A stretch of DNA of 64,000 nt from Galerina marginata (lineage: Eukaryota > Basidiomycota > Agaricomycetes > Agaricales > Galerinaceae): the NCBI GenBank assembly GCA_023014335.1, contig JAECYW010000003.1, positions 2,604,001 to 2,668,000 of the forward strand, in the 5' to 3' direction. A program made the position numbers and the translations under genes. The notes beneath the pieces were generated by a model. It saw only the letters and a list, made by a program, of their open reading frames with translations, had not been told where the DNA came from and did not search any database. Shown piece after piece: positions 36,573 through 49,384 of the stretch. Within the stretch, counting starts at the first letter, position 1; each line of letters starts with the position of its first letter.

Positions 36573-37114
36573 ATGCCTTGCGCAACCTCGACGTTCCTAG
36601 AAGAAAACCTGAGAGAAGGAGATATCATGAAGGCCAAGCCCAAACATTTCATTCCCCGCCCCGAAAGCGTGGTATGTGGAATGTCTCCTCTGGGCTTTTC
36701 GACGGCGGGCTGACCAGGTGGCCATTTCTCCTTATCAGGGAAGCGTCGGACAGCACCCCGTGATCGTACTCACTAGACCCGACGTCGAAGGATATGTTTT
36801 TGTGGCTCCGATGTCGCACAACCACCCTGAAGGAACGCCGACGAGAAGTGCTTCGAGATACGGTCTCCCTGTCGACCCGATAAAGGGTGAAAGCCGGGTG
36901 AACGTAGGCCAGCCCAAACTCATCCACCAAGAAAACTTACGGCCAAATAAGCCATACACGACTATGACGTATAATAATTTTGCAGCACTAAAGGCTGATA
37001 TTTGTACGTGTTATTTCCGTTTTCCCAGGTTTCCGGTATCAGGACAGAATTGTGATGCTGATACCGAACGTATCCTTTGCAGTCAAGAATTTCCAGAACC
37101 AGAGGACATATTGA
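36573..37114 (+). CDS. Small orphan protein with an HPVIVL core
   Basis: Three exons (36573-36671, 36739-37003, 37029-37114) with canonical sites keep frame and give 149 residues. The centre reads GQHPVIVLTRPDVEGYVFVA followed by PMSHNHPEG, then NVGQPKLIHQENLRPNKPY. The strand-turn-strand pattern of a short protein starting a beta barrel with HPVIVL resembles single-domain barrel proteins such as the PemK/MazF type, but the catalytic residues of that family are not evident and I do not claim it. It stands alone in a gene-poor stretch. Real-gene status rests on two good introns and protein-like composition. Confidence 0.5.
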
Positions 37115-39490
37115 TTAAAAGTCCCCTATGTTTTATGCTTTACCTATCCAAGCACCAGTTTCGAGAGTTCGCCCCCTAGCGCGTGGCTACCTCGATCGTT
37201 ATGTGGCGCAGGTTGCCTTTTCCAGCTTCGGACTCCAAAGGCTATCTCAACTGAACCGCACTGTCAACGGACTCTACAACAACCAAGCAAGGCTTGCTAC
37301 GATAGTCCGATTACCTCCGGACATTCCGTCGTTCACTCAATCACGAATTGGGTATCTTACAGACTTTCTCTTATAATCGGTCTTAACATTGGTAGTTACA
37401 ATTATAGTAGAAGATAGCTCAGGGTAGCAATAATTTGCGGAGTCTTGACGACTCTGTCCACGATGTCCCCGACTCCACGTAGAGTACTCATAAACAAAAT
37501 GTTGTAGTAATTAACCCAAAAAATCTTGAAGATTTTCATAGCTCTGGAGAGGCTTTACGATCGTCGATCACGATCGTCACCTTTGCGCCTGGACCTGCTA
37601 AAATCAATGCGGGGATTTTGAAATCACCTTTCAGGCGGGGTCGTCGATCGTGTTTGAAGAACATCAATGAAAAGAGATCAAAATGACCCATGGACCAGCG
37701 TTTGACTGGAGCGCGTCATTCCAAAGACTGCCAGCCTTGAGGCGGCTATGCAGACCCAACATTTTAAAAATATTCCAACAGCGACGTCTACTCGCAGTAG
37801 ACGCTTGGCGAGCCATAAAATAGCAAGACTCGGATACTCCCCGACGAACATTTCCAATAAGAATGCCCCCAATTGCAATAGATGTTACTTGCATCTCCAT
37901 CTGATTCCCCAGGGCGAGCCTGTTAGACTTAGCCTGGAGCAGTAACACCACAACCGTACGGGAGGGAATGCCATGATTAACCCTTCGACTCCCCCTCTAA
38001 GGATGTTAGCGAGGGATGACGTTAACGGCTAAGTTAGACCGATTCCGGGACGTCCTTGAAATAATCCTTCAATTTTAAAAACGGAGGCGTCCTCGATCGT
38101 GTAAGAGTGTAGCGTTTGACTCGTACGCGTGTTATGATAACGGCTGTGGAGAGGATGCTATGCAGCTGCTGCCACAATTATCACACTCGGGGCTCTATAA
38201 ATAGCTGGACTTTGACGTTGGACAGCGATAAAATAAGCTGCGACAGGCTGCATGGCCGCGGATCCATCCCAGATCCGTGCGTGGAAGTGAGAAGAGAGAT
38301 GGTGAAAATTTTGAATACGGCTCGCGTCACAGATGACCCCCAGATGGCCTTGTCCAGCCTGGGAGGGTAGGAAGTTTGCACTCAGATATCCTGTACAGCT
38401 GTATCATAGTATATGCGAATATTTTTCTCTCGATAATATGCACCGAGATTGTAACTTGTTCACTTGTTGCGCAACTGCCATTTAGACACGGATATTCGGT
38501 GGGCGGAACGCGTTTTTGACAGGCAATTTGCAGACGCTGATACAGGCCCGTTCCGGGCGAAATGTGGTTAATACGGCTAAACGTGGTTGCCAACGGATCC
38601 AGACTCGAAATTAGGCGCCGCTCGTCCGACTTGAGTGTGCGGCCAGGAACCTGCATATTCTTTCAGCCAAGTTGATCTCCTTCCGGCGCTTGTCTATCGG
38701 AATATCAGACCCAGCGAGCCTTTGTGTGCGGACTTCTGAAAGTACACGCGGCCCGAGAGTTGTATGCGGGTTAGGCACCTTTGCCGCTTGCGGATTCGAA
38801 GTCTTCATTGAGTTCATTCTGTCAATTGCAAGTGCTTCGGGGTACCTTGCAGGGAAGGCGAAGGAGGGGTTACACAATAAGGCTAAAACTTAGTTTCAGT
38901 GATGTTACACTTCTCGTCATTGGAACTTTGAATGACGCAGCTCGAAATATCATGACGAGTGATATTCAATGGGTACGGGGTACAGTGGGAAGTACCCTAC
39001 TAGGGCTACTGCAGGAGGAAAGCCAGGGAAGAGAGAAGAGGGAGGAGAACAACTAATGAAACTGACTATCAAAACACTGGCTGCTGGCACTACGGAATCT
39101 CAGAAATACACTACTTACGAGAAAAGGGGGAAGGATGCGCAGAGAGAAAAGAGACGGAATGCAAGAAGTGGGGGTGGTCTATAACTGAAACTATGATCGT
39201 ATATAGTGAGGTCTGCAACTAGTAAGAGGGGAGAATTCTTGTCCGAATCGCACAATCACAGGGACATATCAACATCAGAAACAGATAATGGATGCGGGAG
39301 AGATATGGGTGTGTGTGTATATGAATCAAAGGAAACATGAGGCCTGAGGGGAGAAAGAATAAATGAGAAGAGGTCAATAAGTTGGTGTGTCGCTACTGTA
39401 CAAATGATAATGCGATGGTGTTTTAACGCGGTGTCTCGAGAGGAAAAAAAAGGTGGCATGACAGCGGAAGTTTGGTCAAATCTAAGATGC
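37115..39490. other. Gene-poor region, 2.4 kb
   Basis: No supported gene. A palindromic CGATCGTCGATCACGATCGTC stretch near 37559-37580 is repeated in part near 37645 and 38093 (TCGATCGTGT). An 82-codon frame at 37128-37376 follows the small gene and could be an alternative 3' exon. Confidence 0.4.
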
Positions 39491-40328
39491 TCAGAAAGCC
39501 GTTGCGCAAGTCGTAGCGGGCATCGAGGTCATGCTCATAGCCCCGACGCCATCCCACTGATTCTGCACGTGGAACTGGTGATATTGCGTCGGCAGCGCAA
39601 AGGGCGAATTCTGCGTTAGGCGCCCATTTTGCGCGAAAACGGACTGGCTTTGGGCATGTTGTTGCGAGGCGGCTTGTAGTTGGGCAATATAAAACGGGTC
39701 AGTGGTGGCAAAAAGCGAAGTCGTGGGCGAGGAGGGCGTAGGGTCGGAGGCGTAGGAGTATGATGGGAAAGGATTGGTGTTTATTTGATAGGGTAATGTA
39801 GTATGGGCTTGGGATGCGGAGGAAGATGAAGGAAGTTCCTGTTCGAACTGTGGGCTGGGAGTGGCAGGGTCCGATAAAGGTGCAGATAAAGGGATCAGCA
39901 GGTCCTCAACCATTCTTTCATCTTCCTCCGTCTCGTCGAGGTATGTGGATGATATCGAATTCGCACGTCCGCGACCATGAGGCGTGGTATCCATTCCCCA
40001 TGCATGGTGCAAGGAGGATGACGATGGGGTGCGTACTGTGGGTGTATTAGATGGCTGCGTGCGTTGCGAACGTCCGCGCGTTGAGAAAGAGATTTGGCGT
40101 GTCCTGGTGTCGTGAGCGTGATAGGTGCTGCCACCGCTGCAGTGTCCACCGGCGAGGGTTTCCGCGAGCTGTGCCTGATGTAGAGAGGAAACAAAGGGTT
40201 TAGAAACATAGTGCCTTGGAAAGATAAAGAGATATGATACAAACCTGAAGAGTGGCTAAGTCTATGGCTTCTTGGCCAATATGGTTCGATGAAAGGGAGG
40301 AGACGAGGTCGTCAACAGAGAAGCTCAT
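39491..40328 (-). CDS. Hypothetical low-complexity protein
   Basis: Two exons (39491-40174, 40245-40328) joined by a GT-AG intron give 255 residues. The N-terminus MSFSVDDLVSSLSSNHIGQE followed by AIDLATLQAQLAETL is helical and looks conserved-type; the rest is Ser/Thr/Pro/Gln-rich (SSSSSLHHAWGMD, FEQELPSSSSASQ, LQAASQQHAQSQSVF) with an acidic patch DETEEDERMVEDL. Such composition is usual in fungal regulatory proteins, but there is no DNA-binding domain. No family recognised. Confidence 0.7.
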
Positions 40329-43286
40329 TCTTTTCTTTCCTGTTCTTTTCAAGTGGATAAACGGAGGAAAGATGAAAGGTGGTGATGGGTGGTGGTGGTG
40401 GTGGTGGAAGAAAGAGCGAATTACCGGGAGTACTTTGGGTGAGGACATCCAATTTTGAACATTAGCATCATTAGCCGGTCCGACCATTACATATTACACT
40501 CTTGTTCCGAAGATCACGATCTAGATCCACGTTGCCTAATCTAGCCCACAATCATGCTCATTCGACGCAACCAAAGCCCAGAGGTGAGCCACCCTACCCC
40601 GAGTCCTCTCATGTCATGTCAGGAGCTTGGAAACCTCCTTCAATCCTTGGGGCTTGGTTCTTCTGATATCTCTATTCTACAGTGTTCTTTCTTGTTCTCC
40701 GAGTCTTTCCCCCGCATTTCGACGTTTGGCGGCTCCATTCTAAGAGCGCTGGAGTGCCGCGGAGAGCAGGATCACTCCCAGTTATGAAGGAGCCTTGAAA
40801 GTTTATAGGCAACCGGTAACGAAACCCAATGACGACGTTCGATGTAAACAACGTTAACCATGACCTAACCTACTTTGAACCTACTCATGACCAGCAACAC
40901 TCAGGGGAATTGGGAAAGCAGCATTCGAATATGTATATTTGAATTCTAATCAAACAGCTGCTTCCGTTTCTCGATCATGCCCAATCTCGGCAAGAGCGCT
41001 GTAAAGCCACATGGTCAATTGTCTCTGAAAGCACGTACATAGGAGGCGAGATGCCGCTCTAGATAGGTGAATTTACTGGGTGGATGGGTGCAGTGATAAC
41101 CGGTGCAGTACGCGAAGACTTGGCTCATGTCGACACATTATGACGCGAAATAATTCAAAGAGGCGACCATGATGCGCGTTGCGCGCCTCGGAGGCGTCGC
41201 GGATGTGGGTGTTCCTAGAGTTCCCGGGCCTACGCAATATCAAGATCAATAACCGATTTTAAGTTAGCCCCTGTGAACCGACCGAGGCTGGCTTGAAGTC
41301 TACTCATGAAAAAAAAAGCGATAATCCTCGCAATGGCGCTAGTATAAATTGCCTCTTGACACCAACCTTCCCTGTCGCATACTTATAGCAAGGCAGACGC
41401 CTTTAGGCTTCAATTTCTGAATGGTTTTGCCTACGATGAACTCGTATTGAATTCTGAGTCTGTAAAGCTTTGTTTAGAATTCGAAAGTCTGTCTGTTTGA
41501 AAGGCAAGAATAGCTAGGCACGCTCCAAAATAATTTAAATGGCCCTGGATGAACCCCAAAACTTAAAGGCCTCATGTCGCCTTGGATTCGCCTAGGATAT
41601 TTGTTTTAGGAGCCTCCCACCTCGAGTTTATATATTTACGGATAGTGGATAAGCTCCCGGGCTCATCGTCATGCCCTGTAAATTAAAATCGGTACATTTA
41701 CATAAATACCGCTCAAGGGCAGATGCTTGCATTTTTCCAGTTCGAGGGGAGTAATGGATTCAGATGTGCGTGCCGCGTTGTCATTCTGAATGGGACGAAA
41801 TTTTGACGCGTGTACGATACTTGGTCTCATGATTTTTCAGACTTTTTCAGAGCACCGGCCTACGCGCTTCATTACCCAGAATGTACTCCGGATCCTGCAA
41901 AGCTTAGATTAAAGCAGACCTGGGTCACTGACGCCGGTGGTATTGTTTACTAGGGATTAGGTATTGACTCGGGTCTGTACGATTGGATGTAGCTTTCATT
42001 CCGAAGTCATTCAGGACAAAAACCTCTGATATGTCCAACCTGAGTGTGACTTAAATTACACCGATTTATGGTCTGAAGGCTGGAGGGCTCATACATCAAG
42101 TTTCAAGACGTTGCACTTTATATGCAATTGTTGAGTTATAGGCAAATGGTTGTGAAAAGTCAACGTAGAAACCCAGTAGGTGCAGACTGGAAGTACAATA
42201 AAACCTGTTACCCACTCCGAGTTTGTGATTGTTCTGAGAATACTTCAGGGCACCGAAATATGTATCGTGGAAGGTTTAAGAGGTTCATCGGGTGAGGAAA
42301 AATCGAAGAGAGAAGCTGTAGTAATCTTAGTTGGTGAACGGTGTGATCACGATCTAAAGGCTCTGAAATAACGCTGCTACCAGCCTGAACTTTGAAGGTT
42401 TATCGGCCTTTCTGCAGGGCGGCAGGGCCAACACACAAAAGCAGACAGAGTGAAAAGTTTTTCTGGTAAATCTGTTCTATGCCCTTACGCAACTCTGGGT
42501 TTTTTGGAGGATAGACTGAATCCTGATGGATGCTCTGCAGTGCAACTTGGCTCCGCCTCAGGGGCTTGATGACGGGTGTTTGGTCTGCGCCAAGGGACAA
42601 CCATCAACAAACCATTTATGGGAACTTGTACCAAACTTGTATCATCTCCATCATCACAACTTCGCGTCTTGACCTCATCCGCTTAACCGTCGTCTAATAG
42701 CTAACTGGGCAGGAGTATTGCATAGGATGAAGCCTTCCTTGTGTCCTGGCCGAGACTTTGTTCTGGTACGCGTATATCATCATCTCTTGAAACATGACAC
42801 AATGAAAAATTCACCCTCATTTCCTAGCTTCGCAGTGGTCGCTCTGGAGGGACAAGAGTCCGAACTGTGTTGATTTCTGCAGGTCGACATCAGAATATTT
42901 TTGCTAGAGATCTTTGCTGTGTTGCCACCCAACCTCAAGGCAAGCGTTCGGCTACCAGACGTCAAACCTTTCCTTGCCAGTGCATCGGGCTACATATCGC
43001 CCTCAAGCTAATGATTATTCACCCCACTCTCGGTCGAATTTATCAGCGTATCTAACGCTCACGTGTTCGAGGAATAGCTCATCCGCACTTGGACGCGTTT
43101 ACCGTTTATAGCGCCAGTCAACGATCGAGGAGGCCAACACAATGGCAAACATTGTCACCGGGCGGGGTGTTTAAAGGAGCATGTAACTTCGCCTGGCCTT
43201 CCAACAGCTTGTTCTTCCACTTTCCGATCAATCCCAAGCAACTCTTTAAACGCCCAAGCCTATTCTATCTTTTCTACCGGCCTACC
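40329..43286. other. Gene-poor region, 3.0 kb
   Basis: No gene supported; frames are all under 80 codons apart from exon 1 of the next gene. Base composition is near 45 percent GC and there are no obvious terminal repeats. Confidence 0.4.
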
Positions 43287-46040
43287 ATGCCCAACCAACA
43301 CCAAGCTGGCGCCCATAGCTGGCGAACATCGCCGGTCGAACTCGCCAATCTGGCTAACGAGGAGGACGAAGAAGGAGAAATCTATCATGGTATGTTGCCT
43401 TTTTGCGCACGCGCCTTTTGTCATTTAACATTATTCAATCACCTCTGAAGATGCAAACGATGATGACCATCCGGAAGACGACAACGAGTCTGACGACGAA
43501 ACTGACGAATTCGAAGATGCCGTTGCCATTCAGTCTGAAGAACAGCTTGAAAAACCGAAGGGTATGTCGTTGACTGACTCGCACTCTCTGCGCCCGTGTT
43601 TGTTGAGAGCTTACTGACGTATACCCTCTCTCCCTTCTAGCAGAAATGCCACCGGTCTCCCAAGAAGATGCGGTGGCTTTTCTTCAATCTATCTTACCCT
43701 TGGACAGTAACGGTTGTCTCCTCGGTGGATTGCGTTCGCACTTAACCTAGTTTCCTTTCCGCCATTACTAACCTTTACCTACGTTTAGTCGCAAACCCAC
43801 TTCCGGTCTCTCAGGCGGCTGCGACCATCTCCACCGACGGAGTCGTGGCCGACAGTGTGGTCTGCGAGGCGGGTACGTTATGTTCGCTCCGCTTTACCTT
43901 CTTTCTGTGCGCTGACATCTACGTCTTGTTACATCAAGTAGAAAGCATGCCCCCGACCTGGCAGGCGACTTCGATTGCTCTGCCTGATGCGGTTAAACCT
44001 GATACCCAGGCTGCTGGTGGGGCGGGTGCGTTATGTTCGTCCTATCATACACATCTCCGTTTGAGACTTACTTTTCTGCGCCTGGGCATAGATGCCCCTC
44101 CTGTTTCCGTGGCCGCCCCAACTGTGATTCTGCATGGCGCCTTCGGTGTTACCCACGTCGTCCATAGTGCCCCAGCCGGTACGTTGTTCTTGCACTTCCC
44201 TTCCCTCCGTTCGAAGTCTGATGACCACTCTTATCTTCATCTAGTAATGGGTACACCTTTTATCTCTTCTAGGAGCCCAATTGCTCCTCAAAGCGTCTTG
44301 ACCCAGAGGCAGGCAGGTGTTTGTACCGGTAGGTTTTAACCCTTCGTTTCGCCCTCCTTCATTGACTTACCATTGTGTCTAGTCGAGAAGGGAAATGCAC
44401 AGGTCCCTGAATCGATTGCAAGAGGCTTCCCACGCGGCCCCATGGCTAGGTTACAGGCTACCGGTTGCGCGAGTGCTGTTCAGATGCCTTTTGCTACCGA
44501 CAATGTTGACGCCGCCGATCAGCTGGGATTCACCAGTGCGGACGCTATCGAGGTTCCAATGGATGTGGACCACACTGAAGGTGTCGCCAAAAAGGTTCCC
44601 GTGAACTTCAGAGTTCGCCGACCAATTATCAGGGTCGCCAACAACAGTCAGAAGCAACCTATCGGCCGGGGCCATGGCGAGCCAGAACCCATGGAGGTCG
44701 ACGTTGAAGAGTACTTCCCTGTCGATATCGCCCTGTTCCATCGCATGAACATGAATGTCGCTCGGGCATGCACACAAGATGTCGACGTGGTCATGAAGGT
44801 CGACCGGCATACGGTACTACCCGCTCATATGCGCCAACCGGGCTCCAGTAACATCAGGGGAGGATCCCCTGCCGCTGCGACCAAGGCTAAATACGCAGCC
44901 ACCCTCTCGCTCCTCGATTCACATCTGTCCGACTCTGCTCAAGTCCTCCGTCGCCTTCAACATATCCCTCCTGAAGTCCCTCCTCATCCAATCGTCCAAC
45001 CTGAATATCCCCACTATGACAACACTTCTGCAATAGTACCCATGGATGTTGATTCGGGCAATCAAGTGATGGATATCCTTGACTGCCACCATTTTCACCA
45101 CACCCCTGACATATCTCCCATGGACGTCGACTCAGACAATCAAGCGACGAGCACCCTTGACTACCCTCGGCCGGCACTCACCGAAAGCCTTGAATGGTGG
45201 GAGTGGCGCTCGAAATTGAGGAAGAGTATCAAACAGACGAGCAAGGACCGCAACAGAGATCGCTTCGCTTCCTGCAAGGCCCGGCCAAAGCGACGGATAA
45301 CTAGGCCCTTCGGTTTGTACCCAGATTTGTTGAACGAGGAGACTGAATTGGCAGAGGCCAAGACAGATTCATTGATCGCTGTCCAGGTTATCGAGTCCGT
45401 TGAACCGGCTACTCAAGTCAACTCCGTTGGCATTGCCTTTGGGGACAATATGGATTGGACGTATCTGGAGAAGCGCCGCCCAAGGAGGGGCATTAAAGAC
45501 ACAAGCAAGGATTCCAGCAGGGAACGCATTGCTGCGCGCAAGGCGAGGCCGAAGAGACAACCAGTCAGGTCTTTTGACCTTTATTCATACCAGTTGGAAG
45601 AGAGCGACCTTGGAGAGGTTAGCCCAGCCGTTGCGGCAGAGGTCACGATTGTTCGGGAAACCGAGGGTAAGCATTTTTCTCGTCATTTGGTCATGTACCC
45701 TGGTATTCATATGTGTTCAGAGGACGCTCCTTGTTGTTTCCGAACCGAAATCATTGCCGAAGCCCCTCCTGTGACAGAGTACATCACCGGCCACGCAATT
45801 CGGATCCGAACCTCGACAATCAAGAGGGTCGAACTCCCCACCGTCGCCAAGAGCTGTTGCCCTCGCATGTTGGCTCTTCCCCAGCATAAGCAACACAAAC
45901 CCTCATTTGCAAAGTACAACCGACTCTCGGCTCCTCCTCCTCGGCCTCGTGGAGCAGAAGTCGTCGCCACGACAGCTACTGTGCGGTCTGGTATCTCTTT
46001 TCTCCTTTCTGGACTGTCTAGCCTCATTTTCCGGCGGTAA
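43287..46040 (+). CDS. Orphan protein built from symmetric phase-1 exons
   Basis: Nine exons (43287-43389, 43451-43561, 43641-43706, 43789-43872, 43942-44025, 44092-44178, 44245-44328, 44383-45666, 45721-46040) give 740 residues. Every intron is phase 1, and exons 4-7 are 84, 84, 87 and 84 bp, each coding a 28-29 residue Ala/Pro/Val-rich unit, often with PPVS or PLPVS. Exon 2 is strongly acidic. The long exon 8 contains repeated PMDVDSGNQ / PMDVDSDNQ units and two copies of a basic ~45-residue repeat (TSKDRNRDRFASCKARPKR and TSKDSSRERIAARKARPKR). No known domain. The unit exons suggest exon duplication. Likely nuclear from the basic repeats, but that is a guess. Confidence 0.65.
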
Positions 46041-46984
46041 CATTTCGTTTGATGGTATGCTTTGTTCTTATTACTGCATTTATCAGCTTTCTGACTATGA
46101 CTTACCTAGCTGCAGCCTCCTTGCTACCTCCGAAGATCTCAAAATGATCGCCTATCTCTTGCCCTTCTGTTTACTGCCAACTCATCCTTGCCTCCACTTC
46201 TCGACTAGCCCGGCTTATCATTTATCAACGCAAATCTGGGTCTCATCCTTAAGCACGGTTTTAACTTATCACCTGTAACAATGGCTCGTTGCATGGTAAG
46301 CTTTGTTGCCATTCCATTATATTGATTATTTGACAATGTTGCCGATGTAGCCTGTCGCCGCGCCTTCCATCCTCTCAGCCATCCTACTTACATGGACTGA
46401 TGCCTCGTCAAGCCTACTACCAACATTCCGACCCCTCTCCTCAACCTCATCCTGCACTGCAACCCCATATGCCGAGGAACTGGTGCTTTGCCAAATTGAA
46501 GCCGACCTTCGATAAAATCAGAGTCTTGCCTACCTCTCTTGAGAATTTCTTGTCGTTGGACGGAAGAAACACCGGAGACGACATTGCTCGCGGTTCAGCC
46601 AACACATCCTGCTTCTGGAAAATGTCAACTGGGCCAAGAACACTACAACCGCCTACCTGCCTTCGCACAACTTCGCCATATCTGGTTTCTGCCCAATCAA
46701 CATCTGCCTTTATATATCAACTACAACATAATCTATGCCTATATGCTCAACATTGGATTCCTCAATCACGACAAAAGCAACACAAATTTCCGCGCACAGC
46801 CTAGGATTTCATTGGTTTATCTCCTACGTCGACAGGTCGCTCTTATGGCCCAAGCCCTATCCTGTGATCGTCATCCATTGGGGTAAACTGCCCTCTTTTT
46901 CAGCTACATATCTTCATTTACTATCTGCCTCCGGTGATGCTTCCTCTGCCTCTGTTTGCTGCGACCTCGTTTATTGATTCTGAA

Positions 46985-48230
46985 TGCCGTGCTCTACCTT
47001 TGATCGCCGACTCATCGCCGGAGCCCGTTTTTCAATCGTGGTTCCAGGATCCTCTGGTCGACCGTCAAACTAAAAATCAAAAAATATGCCGATCTCGCTA
47101 ATCAGCCGCGTCGTACTTTGTTCTCCTAGGCTTCTTCGGGTGTCTTCTCGAACGCATTCGTCCGAGTCGTTGTGATTTATCGATGCCTTCATGGATCTAA
47201 ATCCGCGCTTTGCCTTCGACCATCGACGCCTCTTGAATCTTCACTCTTTCGAAGTTCTTACCATGCCTAACCATCAAAGCGCACGTCCAAAAAATACTTC
47301 TTCCCCTCTTGACGTGTCATCGTTTACCCAGGATCATGTCTCCGCCGGATCTGTCTGATAGTCGTTTCCCTGGGTCGTCGACGCAATGCGGGTCTGAATC
47401 TCTGTTTCGCCCACGACAGTCGATACAAGTCCTTGCCAAATAGGGTTTCCGCTGCCTTGTCATTGATCTATACAAGGTGTGTGTTATTGAGTCCCAATAC
47501 CTTATAACGACTGAACCTTGCTTTCCATAAATCTTGGGCACCAAAAGCCAGCCTCGCTTTCGCTTCCTCTATCATCCTCTATCCCTGCCGAGCGCATTAT
47601 TTATCGATTTCTAAGTGAGTCTAAATGTTGTGCTCTGCCCACGATCGTCGACGCTTCATCCGAACCTATCTGCCAATTACGGTTCCAGGATACTGTCGAT
47701 CGTCAACACAAAAACCAACCTTGCAAACGAGCAACTGCATTCTTGGATTCCTTTGGCGCCTTCTGTTATTCTCTCTGCCTTCGTAGGGTTATGATTGATC
47801 GATGCATCTCTGGATCTCAATGCCTCGGCCAGCCTTCGACGAGAGTCGACCCTCCTTCCTTCCTTTTGTCGCTCGAAGTCCTTCCTTTCCCGGCCAACAA
47901 TGTTTCAAAAAATCTATCCTGGAGTCCTTTCGCGCTTGGCCCGCTATTATCTGGAAGTCTTTTTCTCGATCTGTCCGCCCGTAGCCCGTCGAGTGTCCGG
48001 TTCATCGATGCAATTCGCGTCTGAGCCTTCTGGTCCGCCCACGATGATCAGCACTTCCAATCGACTATTTGCCAGTTATCGTTCCCTCTGTCTTTCCCTC
48101 GTCTCAAGAAGTACGTGATATTGATATCGACTACACTCAACGACTGACCTCTGCTTTCCGTAGATCACAAAAACAAAACAAAAAAGTCGCCGGTATCTAG
48201 ACCGATTAAGCATATCGCGTCTGCTTGAGC
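46985..48230. repeat. Decayed direct tandem duplication, unit about 620-640 bp
   Basis: Matching landmarks recur in the same order: GGTTCCAGGATCCTCTGGTC near 47039 and GGTTCCAGGATACTGTCGATC near 47682; TTATCGATGCCTTCATGGATC near 47177 and TGATCGATGCATCTCTGGATC near 47795; GACGCAATGCGGGTCTGAATC near 47379 and GATGCAATTCGCGTCTGAGCC near 48008; GACTGAACCTTGCTTTCC near 47509 and GACTGACCTCTGCTTTCC near 48145. Indels vary the spacing. Neither unit keeps a long frame. Confidence 0.65.
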
Positions 48231-48659
48231 CTCGATCTATCACCTTGGCCGCCGTCGCTTCATGCCTCTCGAATTCGACAAGATCTCTCTGGTCACCGGT
48301 TCTAGGAACCCTCTGTCATCCGCCCTAGTTCTGAATCTTCTATTGGCGGTTCAATATCTACAACTTGGCTTCCTAATCCTTTAATAATCCGTATTCAATT
48401 TATGGTTACTCCAGGTCTTTTACCGTGTGCCTCTTCGTCGGTTATATTAGATCTATTTGCATAGTGTTGTACTCGACCACGATACAATGGATTTTAACCA
48501 GAAACCCACTGATCGTCTTTCTGACAGCTCGATTCTGAGCATTACGCGGTTTCATTCATGGGTTCATTTTGAGCCGTGGTTCTACTTAGACCACCGGTGG
48601 ATCTTCCTAGCATTTAGATAAGTGTATACACTACTGAGATCGGAAACTTTTGCCGGCGG

Positions 48660-48795
48660 TCAAAAGGGTGAGTCACGTCGTTTGGATTTTGCTTTGGCAA
48701 ATTGCTCTGACAATTGAGGGGCACATGGGACGGCAAAATGACAGAGCAAAAGTCAAGCGACGTGTCCAGGCATTTTGACTCTTGTCAAAATAGTC
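48660..48795. repeat. Imperfect inverted repeat (hairpin element)
   Basis: CACGTCGTTTGGATTTTGCT at 48674-48693 pairs with AGCAAAAGTCAAGCGACGTG at 48745-48764; flanking segments with TCAAAA/TTTTGA also pair. The size and structure suit a small non-autonomous (MITE-like) element or an old hairpin; target-site duplications are not clear. Confidence 0.45.
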
Positions 48796-49384
48796 TGACC
48801 CCAGTAGTCATGTAAACTACCATCATATATTAGATTGAATTCGAGTTGTGGTGCCGTCGCTGTATTTACGAGATGCCATGTAATTCAAGTTAGGGGATCT
48901 GCATGATACAGTACTTGGGCGGTGAAGCGCGACTACAGCTCACTTTCAAGCAAGACACGTTGAATGCAGTAAGAGATAGTTTATTATTGCGTATCACCGC
49001 GTCTCAACAACGTCCCAACGTCATTCTCGGCGCATTTTCCTAGTTATCAATTGGCCTGGTGCTCAGTTTGCGATAGTTCCGACTCGGTATTGAAGATATC
49101 AAGGAAGTGCCTCGGTTTCTTGTGGGAAACCAGGCCTCAAAACTTTAAATGGCCAAGGGGACATTTTAGAGATTCTTTGCAGTCGAAATAAAAGAAAACC
49201 AACCATTCCTTAGGTTTCGGGTGTTCGACTGCATGCACCTCGTCTTCAGATGACGGACAACACTTAAGCAGGCAGTGAGAAAAGCAAAAGGTGGGACGAC
49301 AAGGGATCGATCCTTCCCAGTTAATTTTCAGATTTGCGTGAGTTAGAGTATTTACCAGTGTGTACATTTAAAATAAACAAAAAG

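Larger units (their letters stand above)
46041..49384. other. Non-coding region with decayed duplications
   Basis: No intact gene found. It contains the tandem duplication at about 46985-48230 and an inverted repeat at 48660-48795 (listed separately). A chain of short plus-strand frames around 46279-46500 is compatible with a small spliced gene but is not supported. Confidence 0.4.

Noticed and set aside
49240..49330. Second tRNA-like stretch with GGATCGATCC
   Set aside because: It has no matching acceptor, D arm or anticodon arm; the similarity is limited to a palindrome.
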